Both the position numbers and the translations under genes were made by a program. A DNA stretch of 64,000 nt, taken from contig JBAZMA010000002.1 of NCBI GenBank assembly GCA_041649995.1, forward strand, positions 124,001 through 188,000. The letters run 5' to 3'. Below are positions 16,816-23,718 of this stretch, piece after piece (the stretch's first letter is position 1; each line of letters opens with the position of its first letter). A model generated the notes under the pieces. The model worked only from the letters and a program-made list of their open reading frames with translations. It ran no database searches and was not told the origin of the DNA. Source of the DNA: JBAZMA01 sp041649995 (lineage in GTDB: Bacteria > Omnitrophota > Gorgyraeia > Velamenicoccales > Velamenicoccaceae).

Positions 16816-16844
16816 ATTATACACCAAAATTAAGGCCTTGACAA
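16816..16844 (-). promoter_or_regulatory. Minus-strand promoter for pncC-thpR
   Basis: Read on the minus strand, TTGTCA (16844-16839) and a perfect TATAAT (16821-16816) are 17 bases apart. Transcription would start near 16809, two or so bases before the pncC ATG. The -35 element overlaps the -35 element of the plus-strand riboflavin promoter. Confidence 0.7.
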
Positions 16845-16865
16845 TTCAGGGCTAAATGATATATT
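16838..16865 (+). promoter_or_regulatory. Promoter of the riboflavin operon
   Basis: TTGACA at 16838-16843 and TATATT at 16860-16865 are 16 bases apart. The expected start near 16872 falls right at the 5' edge of the FMN aptamer, which supports the call. Confidence 0.75.
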
Positions 16866-16872
16866 AAAGACC

Positions 16873-17049
16873 GATCTTCGGGATAAAAAGCCCCTGAAAT
16901 AACATTTTGGGTGGCAGGGTGAAAGTCCCGGCTGGCAGTGATCTTCGCGAAAGCGCAAGAGAGCCTGCGAGCCTCAAGCCAGGCGATACGCTTGAGGCAG
17001 ACCAAGTGAAAACCTTGGGCCAATAGTAAAGCCTAGATGAGAGAAGATT
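16873..17049 (+). promoter_or_regulatory. FMN riboswitch (RFN element)
   Basis: The RFN conserved core is recognisable: ggcagggtgaaagtcccggc near 16913-16932, agcctgcgagcc near 16962-16973, and ggcagacc...ccttgggcc with agtaaagcctagatg near 16997-17039. P1 pairs gatcttc (16873-16879) with gaagatt (17043-17049). The 5' part between P1 and the core is longer than usual. It lies upstream of ribBA and the terminator at 17082, so FMN should repress the operon by termination. Confidence 0.88.
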
Positions 17050-17081
17050 GAAGAGAGGTTTTTTTTCGAGGAACCTTTTAT

Positions 17082-17114
17082 CCCGAAGTCTGTAGCTGCG
17101 ACTTCGGGTTTTTT
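17082..17114 (+). terminator. Intrinsic terminator of the FMN riboswitch leader
   Basis: The stem cccgaagt (17082-17089) pairs with acttcggg (17101-17108), followed by six T. The left arm and the bases before it (17076-17088) are also perfectly complementary to 16876-16888 in the P1 strand, which gives a mutually exclusive antiterminator. Confidence 0.9.
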
Positions 17115-17121
17115 AATGAGG

Positions 17122-17178
17122 GCATAACTTAGCGAGCCGGTAGCCGTAGGCGGAGAAGCTAAGTTATTGCCCGAATTA
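17122..17178. repeat. 57-bp hairpin repeat, copy 1
   Basis: This 57-base sequence is identical to 17248-17304. It forms a 10-bp stem (ataacttagc with gctaagttat) extended in this copy by gggc/gccc with one bulged T, around a loop of about 24 bases. It lies downstream of the FMN terminator, so it is only in the read-through mRNA for ribBA. Function unknown. Confidence 0.85.
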
Positions 17179-17238
17179 ACCCCGTCACCTGCAAGCAAAT
17201 TTCGCAAGAAATTTGCGCAGCTTCCAGGTGATCGGGGT
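17179..17238. repeat. Long compound hairpin between the two 57-bp repeats
   Basis: accccgtcacctg (17179-17191) pairs with caggtgatcggggt (17225-17238) as 13 bp with one bulge. Nested inside, gcaaatttc pairs with gaaatttgc (17195-17216) as 9 bp closed by a GCAA tetraloop. The element separates two identical hairpin repeats; no function is known. Confidence 0.75.
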
Positions 17239-17247
17239 GAGCAAGAA

Positions 17248-17304
17248 GCATAACTTAGCGAGCCGGTAGCCGTAGGCGGAGAAGCTAAGTTATTGCCCGA
17301 ATTA
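17248..17304. repeat. 57-bp hairpin repeat, copy 2
   Basis: Identical over 57 bases to 17122-17178, offset 126 bases. This copy ends about 50 bases before the ribBA start codon. The 17305-17355 remainder holds the ttaggag ribosome-binding site for ribBA. Confidence 0.85.
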
Positions 17305-17355
17305 GGCCCTCCGCCTTAAAGGTTTTGAGCCGAATATTTTTTTAGGAGTTATACG

Positions 17356-18573
17356 ATGAACCTTCAACCGATAGAAGAAATTCTGGAAGATTTAAAAAAA
17401 GGCCGGATGGTGATCGTGGTTGATGACGAGGATCGCGAGAATGAAGGCGACCTTGTCATGGCGGCGCAGTTTGCCTCGAGCGAACACATTAACTTCATGA
17501 CCAAATTCGGACGGGGACTTTTGTGCGTTCCCATGGAGGAAGAGAGGCTGAGTGAACTGGATATTTTTCCCATGGTCCCGCGCGTTGAAAAGGCCTCTGC
17601 TGATCCTTATTCTACGGCCTGGATGGTGTCGGTGGATGCCAAAGAGGGCGTGACAACAGGGATTTCCGCTCAGGACAGGGCGCGCACCATTTCCAAGCTG
17701 ATCTCATCCGGGGCCAGGCCCCTGGATTTCGCCAGGCCGGGCCATATGTTTCCTTTGCGCGCCCGCAAAGGCGGCGTCTTGGTCAGGGCGGGACATACGG
17801 AAGCTTCTGTGGATCTGGCCAGACTTGCGGGCCTTTATCCGGCCGGCGTCATCTGTGAGATCATGAATGAAGACGGGACCATGGCCCGGCTTCCCGATCT
17901 GGTCGATTTTTCGAAAAAGCACGGCCTTAAGATGTGCTCTATTGAAAGCCTCATTGAATACCGCCGCAGGAAGGAGATCCTGATCCAGAGGGTCGCTGAA
18001 ACAAAACTCCCAACGGCGTTTGGGGAATTTCGGATGGTCCTTTATGAATCCCTCCTGGACAAAACGAACCATCTGGCGCTTTGCATGGGCCTGGAGGAGC
18101 CGGCCGCCGAGAACGAAACGGTCCTTGTCCGCGTCCATTCGGAATGCCTGACCGGGGATGTTTTCGGCTCGATGCGCTGTGATTGCGGAGCCCAGTTAAA
18201 AACAGCCATGGAGCGCGTGGCTGCCGAAAAAAAAGGCATCATCCTTTACATGAAACAGGAGGGGCGGGGCATAGGGCTGGCCAATAAACTTAAAGCGTAC
18301 GCCCTGCAGGATAGCGGCCTGGACACGGTCGAGGCCAATGAGGCTCTGGGCTTTGCCCCTGACCTGCGCGATTACGGGATCGGAGCGCAGATCTTAACAG
18401 ACCTGGGAGTTAAGAAAATCCGCCTGTTGACGAATAATCCGCGTAAGATCGTTGGACTGGAAGGGCATGGATTGCATATCGCCGAACGGGTCGCTATTCA
18501 TACAGAACGGTCGGAAGCGAACCGAAGATACCTGAAGACAAAAAAAGAGAAATTGGGGCATTGGTTAGAGTGA
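17356..18573 (+). CDS. ribBA: Bifunctional DHBP synthase / GTP cyclohydrolase II
   Basis: This 405-residue fusion makes both early precursors of riboflavin. The RibB half (about 1-205) has DDEDRENEGDLVMAA and forms dihydroxybutanone phosphate from ribulose 5-phosphate. The RibA half (about 206-405) opens the GTP ring; its zinc cysteines are C264, C275 and C277 (SECLTGDVFGSMRCDCGAQL), followed by QEGRGIGL and LLTNNPRKI. A ttaggag ribosome-binding site precedes the ATG. It is the first gene after the FMN riboswitch and is followed by ribH. Confidence 0.97.
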   Translation: MNLQPIEEILEDLKKGRMVIVVDDEDRENEGDLVMAAQFASSEHINFMTKFGRGLLCVPMEEERLSELDIFPMVPRVEKASADPYSTAWMVSVDAKEGVTTGISAQDRARTISKLISSGARPLDFARPGHMFPLRARKGGVLVRAGHTEASVDLARLAGLYPAGVICEIMNEDGTMARLPDLVDFSKKHGLKMCSIESLIEYRRRKEILIQRVAETKLPTAFGEFRMVLYESLLDKTNHLALCMGLEEPAAENETVLVRVHSECLTGDVFGSMRCDCGAQLKTAMERVAAEKKGIILYMKQEGRGIGLANKLKAYALQDSGLDTVEANEALGFAPDLRDYGIGAQILTDLGVKKIRLLTNNPRKIVGLEGHGLHIAERVAIHTERSEANRRYLKTKKEKLGHWLE

Positions 18574-18579
18574 AACTTT

Positions 18580-18594
18580 CAAATTCCAAATCCC
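18580..18594. repeat. Fragment of the dispersed word repeat between ribBA and ribH
   Basis: caaattccaaatccc is the reverse complement of gggatttggaatttg, a word close to the gggatttgga/tttgg run at about 938-967. It fills most of the short junction between ribBA and the ribH ribosome-binding site. The match is short, so common origin is uncertain. Confidence 0.4.
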
Positions 18595-18614
18595 AAAAAA
18601 CAGGAGGCGGGAAG

Positions 18615-19079
18615 ATGGCTAAAGTTTATGAAGGAAACCTGGTTGTTAAGGCCAAGCGGTTTGGCATCGTTGTGTCGCGCTTCAATGATTTTGTGACAAA
18701 AGCCCTGCTGGAAGGATGCTGCGATACCTTGAAAAGGCACGGCGCGAAAGAAGCCGAGATCGAAATCGCCTGGGTCCCGGGCGCTTTTGAGATTCCGTCT
18801 GTCGCCATGCGCCTGGCTAAGGCAAAGAAGTTTGACGCGATTGTCTGTCTGGGGACCGTCATTCGCGGAGATACGCCGCATTTTGATTTTATCGCCAGCG
18901 AAGCCGCTAAAGGCGTCGCGCAGGTATCCATGCAAACCGGTATTCCTGTGATCTTCGGCGTCATTACGGCCGATACGATGGAACAGGCGGTGGAGAGGGC
19001 CGGAACAAAAGGCGGTAATAAGGGCCGGGACGCGGCTTTAAATGCTATTGAAATGGTTAACTTGCTGGATATAATATAA
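18615..19079 (+). CDS. ribH: 6,7-dimethyl-8-ribityllumazine synthase
   Basis: This 154-residue enzyme condenses dihydroxybutanone phosphate with the RibD product to form lumazine. Family landmarks are IVVSRFNDFVTKALLEG, WVPGAFEIP, CLGTVIRGDTPHFDFI with the catalytic histidine, and GVITADTMEQAVERAG. The frame is open back to 18561, but the ATG at 18615 follows caggaggcgg and matches the family start. Confidence 0.97.
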   Translation: MAKVYEGNLVVKAKRFGIVVSRFNDFVTKALLEGCCDTLKRHGAKEAEIEIAWVPGAFEIPSVAMRLAKAKKFDAIVCLGTVIRGDTPHFDFIASEAAKGVAQVSMQTGIPVIFGVITADTMEQAVERAGTKGGNKGRDAALNAIEMVNLLDII

Positions 19080-19188
19080 GGGTTATCTTTTTTCGCAAAA
19101 ATACCGCGGAACGCCCTCCAACGGGATCAAGGCGAACTTTGTTTGAGAGTTTCACCCTTTTTTCTTTTCGTCAAAACAGCTAAAAAAA

Positions 19189-19599
19189 ATGCGCAAACGG
19201 ACAAAAGCCCGGGAACTTGTTTTGCAACTATTGTATCAGTCGGATGTCAGCGGGGTCAGCACGGCCGACTTGGCGCAGGATTTTTTTGAACTCCACGCGG
19301 CCGAGGAAGAGGCTTCCGTTAAAACATTCGCCGTTCAGCTTGTCAGGGATATCAGCGCCAAACTGGAAGAGCTTGACGGCAAGATTTCCGAATACGCCAC
19401 AAACTGGCAGATCGAGCGCATGGCGACCGTGGACAGGAATGTCCTGCGCCTGGCGGCCTTCGAACTGCTTTACCGGCCGGATATCCCCCCTAAAGTCGCG
19501 ATCAACGAAGCCGTTGAACTCGCCAAGAAATTCGGCGACCTGGAATCAGGGAAATTCGTTAACGGCATCCTGGATAAGATCAATAAGACCAAACCGTAA
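19189..19599 (+). CDS. nusB: Transcription antitermination factor NusB
   Basis: This 136-residue helical RNA-binding protein works with NusE (S10) in antitermination, mainly on rRNA operons. Typical text is RTKARELVLQLLYQSD near the start, NWQIERMATVDRNVLRLAAF in the middle and VAINEAVELAKKFG near the end. It follows ribH by about 110 bases without a clear ribosome-binding site; the ribH-nusB pairing is common in bacteria. Confidence 0.95.
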   Translation: MRKRTKARELVLQLLYQSDVSGVSTADLAQDFFELHAAEEEASVKTFAVQLVRDISAKLEELDGKISEYATNWQIERMATVDRNVLRLAAFELLYRPDIPPKVAINEAVELAKKFGDLESGKFVNGILDKINKTKP

Positions 19600-19609
19600 C
19601 CGGAGGCCC

Positions 19610-20434
19610 ATGAGGTTCGCTGACCTTCATGTCCATACCTGTTTTTCCGACGGGACATTTTCGCCGCAGAGGATCGTGGAAGAGGCCCTGACAGCGGGTC
19701 TGTCCTGCATTTCTATCACGGACCATGATAATATCAGCGGCATCGCGCCCGCCATGCTGGCCGCCGGAGAGCGCCTTGAGATCGTCTCAGGCATCGAACT
19801 GACGGCTGAGCTCACGGGTTCCGAGATTCATATCCTGGGGTATCTCATCGATTTTACCGATGAGGCTTTTCTGGGCATGCTCAAAGAAATGCAGGAGGTC
19901 AGGATCAGGCGGATCCATTCCATCTGCCAGAAATTGACTCGATTGAAGATGCCTGTGGAACCTGAAGAGATCTTCAGGCTGGCCGGTGAAGGGAGCGTGG
20001 GCCGTCTTCACGTCGCCAGGGTCCTGGTCCATAAGGGATATGTCGCTAATACCGGCGAAGCCTTCAGCCGTTTTATCGGCGATAAGGGCCCGGCCTACGT
20101 GGCAAAATTTAAAATGCCGCCGAAAGAGGCGATCGCCTGGATCAGACGCGTCGGAGGAATCCCCGTTCTGGCCCATCCATATCTTTTGCCGCAGAAGTTT
20201 TTGATCGAGGATTTCGTGAAGGCGGGGATCATGGGCATTGAGGCGCTCTACACGGAACACAGCGATTTTCAGCAGAGCGAATACGTGAAACTCGCGGAAA
20301 AATTCGGGCTTTTGGTGACCGGCGGCTCTGATTGCCACGGCGAGGCCAAGCAGGAGGCCAAAATCGGACGTGTCCGCCTTCCCTACGAGTATGTGGAGAG
20401 ACTTAAAGAAGCAAAATGCAGGCTCGGCTCGTAA
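19610..20434 (+). CDS. PHP-domain phosphoesterase (RNase AM / YciV type)
   Basis: This 274-residue metal-dependent phosphoesterase belongs to the PHP family. The first metal motif is DLHVHTCFSDGT at the N-terminus, followed by SITDHDNISGI, a glutamate in SGIELTAE, H in HILGYLID and the terminal GGSDCHGE. Its closest characterised relatives cut short RNAs 5' to 3' or act on nucleoside 3',5'-bisphosphates. A much longer open frame starts inside nusB, but the ATG at 19610 with cggagg before it gives the correct family N-terminus. Its end overlaps ribD by 19 bases. Its place in a riboflavin operon is unexplained. Confidence 0.88.
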   Translation: MRFADLHVHTCFSDGTFSPQRIVEEALTAGLSCISITDHDNISGIAPAMLAAGERLEIVSGIELTAELTGSEIHILGYLIDFTDEAFLGMLKEMQEVRIRRIHSICQKLTRLKMPVEPEEIFRLAGEGSVGRLHVARVLVHKGYVANTGEAFSRFIGDKGPAYVAKFKMPPKEAIAWIRRVGGIPVLAHPYLLPQKFLIEDFVKAGIMGIEALYTEHSDFQQSEYVKLAEKFGLLVTGGSDCHGEAKQEAKIGRVRLPYEYVERLKEAKCRLGS

Positions 20435-21507
20435 AAAAATATATGCGTCTGGCCCTGGATATGGCGGTGAGGGCTTCAGGCAGGACTTTTCCTAACCCCC
20501 TTGTCGGCGCGGTCGTGGTCAAGGACGGGAGGGTGGTCGGGGAAGGCTATCACCGCAGGGCAGGGCTGCCTCATGCCGAGGTCCTGGCCTTGAGACAGGC
20601 AGGCGTTAAAGCCAGGGGCGCGGCGTTATTCTGCACCTTTGAGCCTTGTTTTCATAAAGGTCGGACGCCGCCGTGCGTGGATGCCGTTGTTTCATCCGGC
20701 GTTTCGGAAGTCTATATCGGCGTTCGCGACCCCAATCCCATGACCAGGGGGAAGAGTATCCGTAAATTGCGTTCAGCCGGGGTCAGGGTGTTTGAAGGAT
20801 TTTATCAGGATGAAGTCCAAAGGCTCAATGAGCCTTTTTTTTGTTCCATGAACAAGAGAAGGCCGCTGGTGACCTTGAAAGTGGCGGCTTCCCTGGATGG
20901 AAAAACAGCCACGGCGGCCGGCCATTCCAAGTGGATGACCTCAGCCTTAAGCCGCGCCTACGCCCGAAGAATGAGAGGGTCTTTTGACGCCATCATGGTC
21001 GGTATTCATACGGTCCTGAAAGATGATCCGCGGCTGGAAGGCGTTTCCGGAAATCGCCTGACAAAAGTCATCGTCGATTCTTCCCTGAAGCTGCCCCTGT
21101 CGGCGAGATTGTTGAAGACAAAACAGTCTGTCATCATCGCGGTGAACCGGACCGACCTGAAAAAAGAAAAGATTTTGCGCGGACGCGGGGTGACTGTTCT
21201 TCGTGTTCCGGGCCGGAACGGCCGCGTGAGTCTCAAGGCGTTGTTGGGTGAACTGGGGCGGCGGGAGATCCGTAATCTTCTGGTAGAGGGAGGGGCCTCT
21301 CTGGCGGGTTCGTTCCTGGATGAAAAACTGGCGGATAAAGTCATGTTTTATCTGGCGCCGAGCCTGATGGGCGGGCGGGAGGCTTTAGGCGGCATTGGAG
21401 GCCGGGGAGCGCGTTTTCCACGCCAAGGCGCCCGTTTAAAAGATATGACGATCAAGCGGATCGGCGGGGATATTCTGATCGAGGGGCGGTTGAGTTACCG
21501 TTTTTAG
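20416..21507 (+). CDS. ribD: Riboflavin biosynthesis deaminase/reductase
   Basis: This 363-residue fusion deaminates and then reduces the pyrimidine intermediate of riboflavin synthesis. The deaminase half binds zinc through H53, C78 and C87 (HAE, EPCFHKGRTPPC). The reductase half begins near residue 145 (LVTLKVAASLDGKTATA) and has LLVEGGASLAGSFL near 295. The ATG at 20416 overlaps the PHP gene; an in-frame ATG at 20443 is possible but would trim the usual N-terminal helix. Confidence 0.96.
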   Translation: MQARLVKKYMRLALDMAVRASGRTFPNPLVGAVVVKDGRVVGEGYHRRAGLPHAEVLALRQAGVKARGAALFCTFEPCFHKGRTPPCVDAVVSSGVSEVYIGVRDPNPMTRGKSIRKLRSAGVRVFEGFYQDEVQRLNEPFFCSMNKRRPLVTLKVAASLDGKTATAAGHSKWMTSALSRAYARRMRGSFDAIMVGIHTVLKDDPRLEGVSGNRLTKVIVDSSLKLPLSARLLKTKQSVIIAVNRTDLKKEKILRGRGVTVLRVPGRNGRVSLKALLGELGRREIRNLLVEGGASLAGSFLDEKLADKVMFYLAPSLMGGREALGGIGGRGARFPRQGARLKDMTIKRIGGDILIEGRLSYRF

Positions 21508-21510
21508 CCT

Positions 21511-22101
21511 ATGTTTACGGGAATTATCGAAGAGATGGGAAGGGTGTCTGCCGTTCGTCAAAAAGCGGGCTGCACGCGCCTGACGGTTGAGGCCGGGCTT
21601 GTTTCTCTGGATACGCGGATAGGCGATAGCATCAGCCTTGATGGCGTATGCTTGACGGTTGTAGAGGCCGGCAGGCAAAGGCTCGCTTTTGACATTATGC
21701 CCTCGACCCTCGCTCAGACAACCTTAAAAACCTTAAGAGTGGGTTCGCGGGTGAACATGGAAAGGGCCATGAAGGCTGACAGCAGGTTTGGAGGCCATAT
21801 GGTCAGCGGACATGTGGATGGCGTCGGCGTCATCCGTTCGAAGAAAATTTTTAAAGGCCAATGGCTCGTGTCGATCAGTGTTAAGCCTTTTTTGCTGAAA
21901 AACATTTTTCTGAAGGGATCCGTGGCGGTGGACGGCGTCAGTCTGACGGTTTCAGAAAAAAAGAGCGGATGTTTTTCTGTCGGTCTGATCCCTCACACGG
22001 CGGCGGTGACGACCCTGGGCAGGAAGGCGTCCGGGAGCCTGGTCAATGTCGAAACCGATATGATGCGGAAGTTCGCTTATGCCGGCTCCAAAGAGGGGTG
22101 A
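21511..22101 (+). CDS. ribE: Riboflavin synthase alpha subunit
   Basis: This 196-residue enzyme dismutates two lumazine molecules to riboflavin. The two lumazine-binding repeats are clear: the first begins MFTGIIEEMG and has GVCLTV and FDIMPSTLAQTTL; the second has GGHMVSGHVDGVG and VAVDGVSLTV. It starts 3 bases after the ribD stop and closes the pathway set ribBA-ribH-ribD-ribE in this operon. Confidence 0.97.
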   Translation: MFTGIIEEMGRVSAVRQKAGCTRLTVEAGLVSLDTRIGDSISLDGVCLTVVEAGRQRLAFDIMPSTLAQTTLKTLRVGSRVNMERAMKADSRFGGHMVSGHVDGVGVIRSKKIFKGQWLVSISVKPFLLKNIFLKGSVAVDGVSLTVSEKKSGCFSVGLIPHTAAVTTLGRKASGSLVNVETDMMRKFAYAGSKEG

Positions 22102-22116
22102 CGGGGATGGTCATGG

Positions 22117-22145
22117 TTGTCAAGGGTTTGGCTTTGTGTTAAAAT
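22117..22145 (+). promoter_or_regulatory. Putative promoter for tRNA-Pro
   Basis: TTGTCA at 22117-22122 and TAAAAT at 22140-22145 are 17 bases apart, about 110 bases upstream of the tRNA. The intervening leader shows no other feature. Confidence 0.55.
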
Positions 22146-22258
22146 AAAACCTTCTAACAGGTTTTCTGTGACGAAAAAGTGAATATCCGAGCCTCTCTTC
22201 TTTAAAAGTATCGAAATGTCGAAGGGCGGGGTGAGATACCGATTGAGGGATGAGATTT

Positions 22259-22333
22259 CGGGGAGTGGCTCAGCTTGGCTAGAGCGCAACGTTCGGGACG
22301 TTGAAGTCGTGGGTTCAAATCCCACCTCCCCGA
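22259..22333 (+). tRNA. tRNA-Pro, anticodon CGG
   Basis: A full cloverleaf folds here: acceptor cggggag with ctccccg, D-stem gctc/gagc, anticodon stem caacg/cgttg around loop ttcggga (anticodon CGG at 22294-22296), five-base variable loop, T-stem gtggg/cccac with loop ttcaaat, and discriminator A at 22333. It reads proline codon CCG. The gene does not encode a CCA end (caa follows). The first base C paired with the last G is normal for bacterial tRNA-Pro. Confidence 0.95.
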
Positions 22334-22368
22334 CAAATTTTCCCGATAAGGGAAAATTTGGAGGCACT
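22325..22368. repeat. 44-bp repeat copy 1, overlapping the tRNA 3' end
   Basis: 43 of 44 bases match 22497-22540. It starts inside the tRNA acceptor stem (cctccccga) and holds a perfect 10-bp hairpin, aaattttccc (22335-22344) and gggaaaattt (22350-22359), with loop gataa. The outer cctcc can also pair with ggagg at 22360-22364. It could end tRNA transcription, though no T-run follows. Confidence 0.85.
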
Positions 22369-22496
22369 AGAGCGAGCGTCTAACGGCCCGACAAGGGCCG
22401 TAGCGAGCGCAGTGCTGACAAAAAGAAAAGTTTTTTCAACAGTAAGGTGCGGGGGAAGGCGGTCAGGCGAATGCCTGACCGGGTGAGGAGAAATTC
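22369..22496. repeat. Hairpin-rich spacer between the 44-bp repeats
   Basis: No gene is seen. Two strong hairpins stand out: acggccc/gggccgt with loop gacaa (22383-22401) and ggtcaggc/gcctgacc with loop gaat (22461-22480). agcgagc-type words flank the first hairpin. The stretch is bounded by the two 44-bp repeats. Confidence 0.6.
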
Positions 22497-22540
22497 CCTC
22501 CCCGACAATTTTTCCCGATAAGGGAAAATTTGGAGGCACT
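22497..22540. repeat. 44-bp repeat copy 2
   Basis: Near-identical second copy of 22325-22368 with one mismatch, carrying a duplicate of the last bases of the tRNA and the same gataa-loop hairpin. No second tRNA body is present upstream of it. The remaining 22541-22692 before acyP shows nothing recognisable apart from a gggaggc ribosome-binding site. Confidence 0.85.
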
Positions 22541-22692
22541 CAAGCGAGCATTTGTTTTTCGCCTGCCCTATTTCCCGCCTTTTCATTTTCTCCCTTGTTT
22601 TCTGAAAGCAGGGCCGGTTTCGCAAGGGCTTAGGGCTATGGAACGGGGGAGAGGCCGGCTTCATCAGGCGGGGTTGAGCGCCGGGAGGCTCC

Positions 22693-22965
22693 ATGAACAA
22701 GAATTTGCATGTGATATTCCGGGGCCGGGTCCAGGGTGTTGGTTTTCGTTATACGGCCGAAGCCCTGGCGCGTGATGGCAACATAAAGGGATGGGTGAGA
22801 AACCTGGGTTCCGGTGAAGTGGAAATTTCCGCGGAAGCGGAGGAACGGGACCTCAAGACATATTTGGAACGCCTGGAGGACAGATTCTCCGGCTATATTT
22901 CCGATACGGCCGCTGACTGGCAGCCTGCCACCGACGCCTTCAAGACTTTTGAGATCAGATTTTAA
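22693..22965 (+). CDS. acyP: Acylphosphatase
   Basis: This 90-residue enzyme hydrolyses acyl phosphates. The signature FRGRVQGVGFR carries the catalytic R19, and N37 in GWVRNLGSGEVEI is the second catalytic residue. The size is normal for the family. A gggagg ribosome-binding site precedes the ATG. The phosphoesterase gene begins 4 bases after its stop. Confidence 0.95.
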   Translation: MNKNLHVIFRGRVQGVGFRYTAEALARDGNIKGWVRNLGSGEVEISAEAEERDLKTYLERLEDRFSGYISDTAADWQPATDAFKTFEIRF

Positions 22966-22969
22966 AGAC

Positions 22970-23704
22970 ATGAAATTTGCCATTTTTTCAGATGTTCATG
23001 CGAATCTCGAGGCATTGAATGCTGTTTTGGATGATTTGAGCAGATCGGATATCAGCCGGTATTTTTTTGCCGGTGATATTGTGGGGTATGGCGCGGATCC
23101 GTCTCTTTGTATAGGCAGGCTGAGGGCCCTTGATCCCGTCATGGTCGCCGGAAATCATGACTGGGCGGTTTCCGGGCGGCTGTCCACGGCCTATTTCAAC
23201 GAGTCGGCCAGGGCGGCTGTGGAATGGAGCGGGGCGCGGTTAAGCGGGGACGAGAAAATTTTTCTGGACCATTTGCCCCTTGTCCGCGAGGTTCAGGAGG
23301 AAGATCTGTGCCTGGTTCACGGGACCCTGGCGCGCCCGGAGGAGTTTGATTATATGACGGACGCCCATCAGGCGGCAAAGACTTTTTATTGCCTTCGGCA
23401 GAAGATCTGTTTTGTGGGCCACCTCCATCAGCCGGGAATTTTTGTGGAAAACCCCGCAGGCGTTTCCTACAAACCCGGCAGGGGAAAATTCGTTTACAGG
23501 GAAAATGAGCGCTGGATCGTCAATGTCGGCAGCGTGGGCCAGCCGCGCGACGGCGATCCGCGGGCCTGCGTGTGCGTTCTCGACACCGGCGAAGGCGCGG
23601 TTGAATTCCGTCGCCTGGAGTATGACGTGGAAGCAGCCGCAAGCAAGATCAGGGCCGCCGGTCTTCCTGAAGCCTTGGCCGCCCGTTTGTTCAGCGGGTA
23701 TTAA
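22970..23704 (+). CDS. Calcineurin-like metallophosphoesterase (YfcE/YmdB-like fold)
   Basis: This 244-residue protein has the full set of metal-binding motifs of calcineurin-like phosphoesterases: D8 and H10 in SDVHANLEAL, AGDIVGYG, AGNHDW, LVHGT and VGHLHQPG. The C-terminal NVGSVGQPRDGDPRA is typical of bacterial phosphodiesterases annotated as serine/threonine phosphatase-like. The open frame extends upstream into acyP, but the ATG at 22970 gives the correct start. The substrate is unknown. Confidence 0.87.
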   Translation: MKFAIFSDVHANLEALNAVLDDLSRSDISRYFFAGDIVGYGADPSLCIGRLRALDPVMVAGNHDWAVSGRLSTAYFNESARAAVEWSGARLSGDEKIFLDHLPLVREVQEEDLCLVHGTLARPEEFDYMTDAHQAAKTFYCLRQKICFVGHLHQPGIFVENPAGVSYKPGRGKFVYRENERWIVNVGSVGQPRDGDPRACVCVLDTGEGAVEFRRLEYDVEAAASKIRAAGLPEALAARLFSGY

Positions 23705-23718
23705 AGGCCCGCAAGAAG

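Noticed and set aside
19217..19609. An open frame that would fuse part of nusB (other frame) to the PHP protein
   Set aside because: The upstream part is low-complexity out-of-frame nusB text; the PHP family begins at the ATG at 19610 with its own ribosome-binding site.
22497..22540. A second tRNA near the second 44-bp repeat
   Set aside because: Only the last few acceptor-stem bases are duplicated; no D, anticodon or T arm is present.
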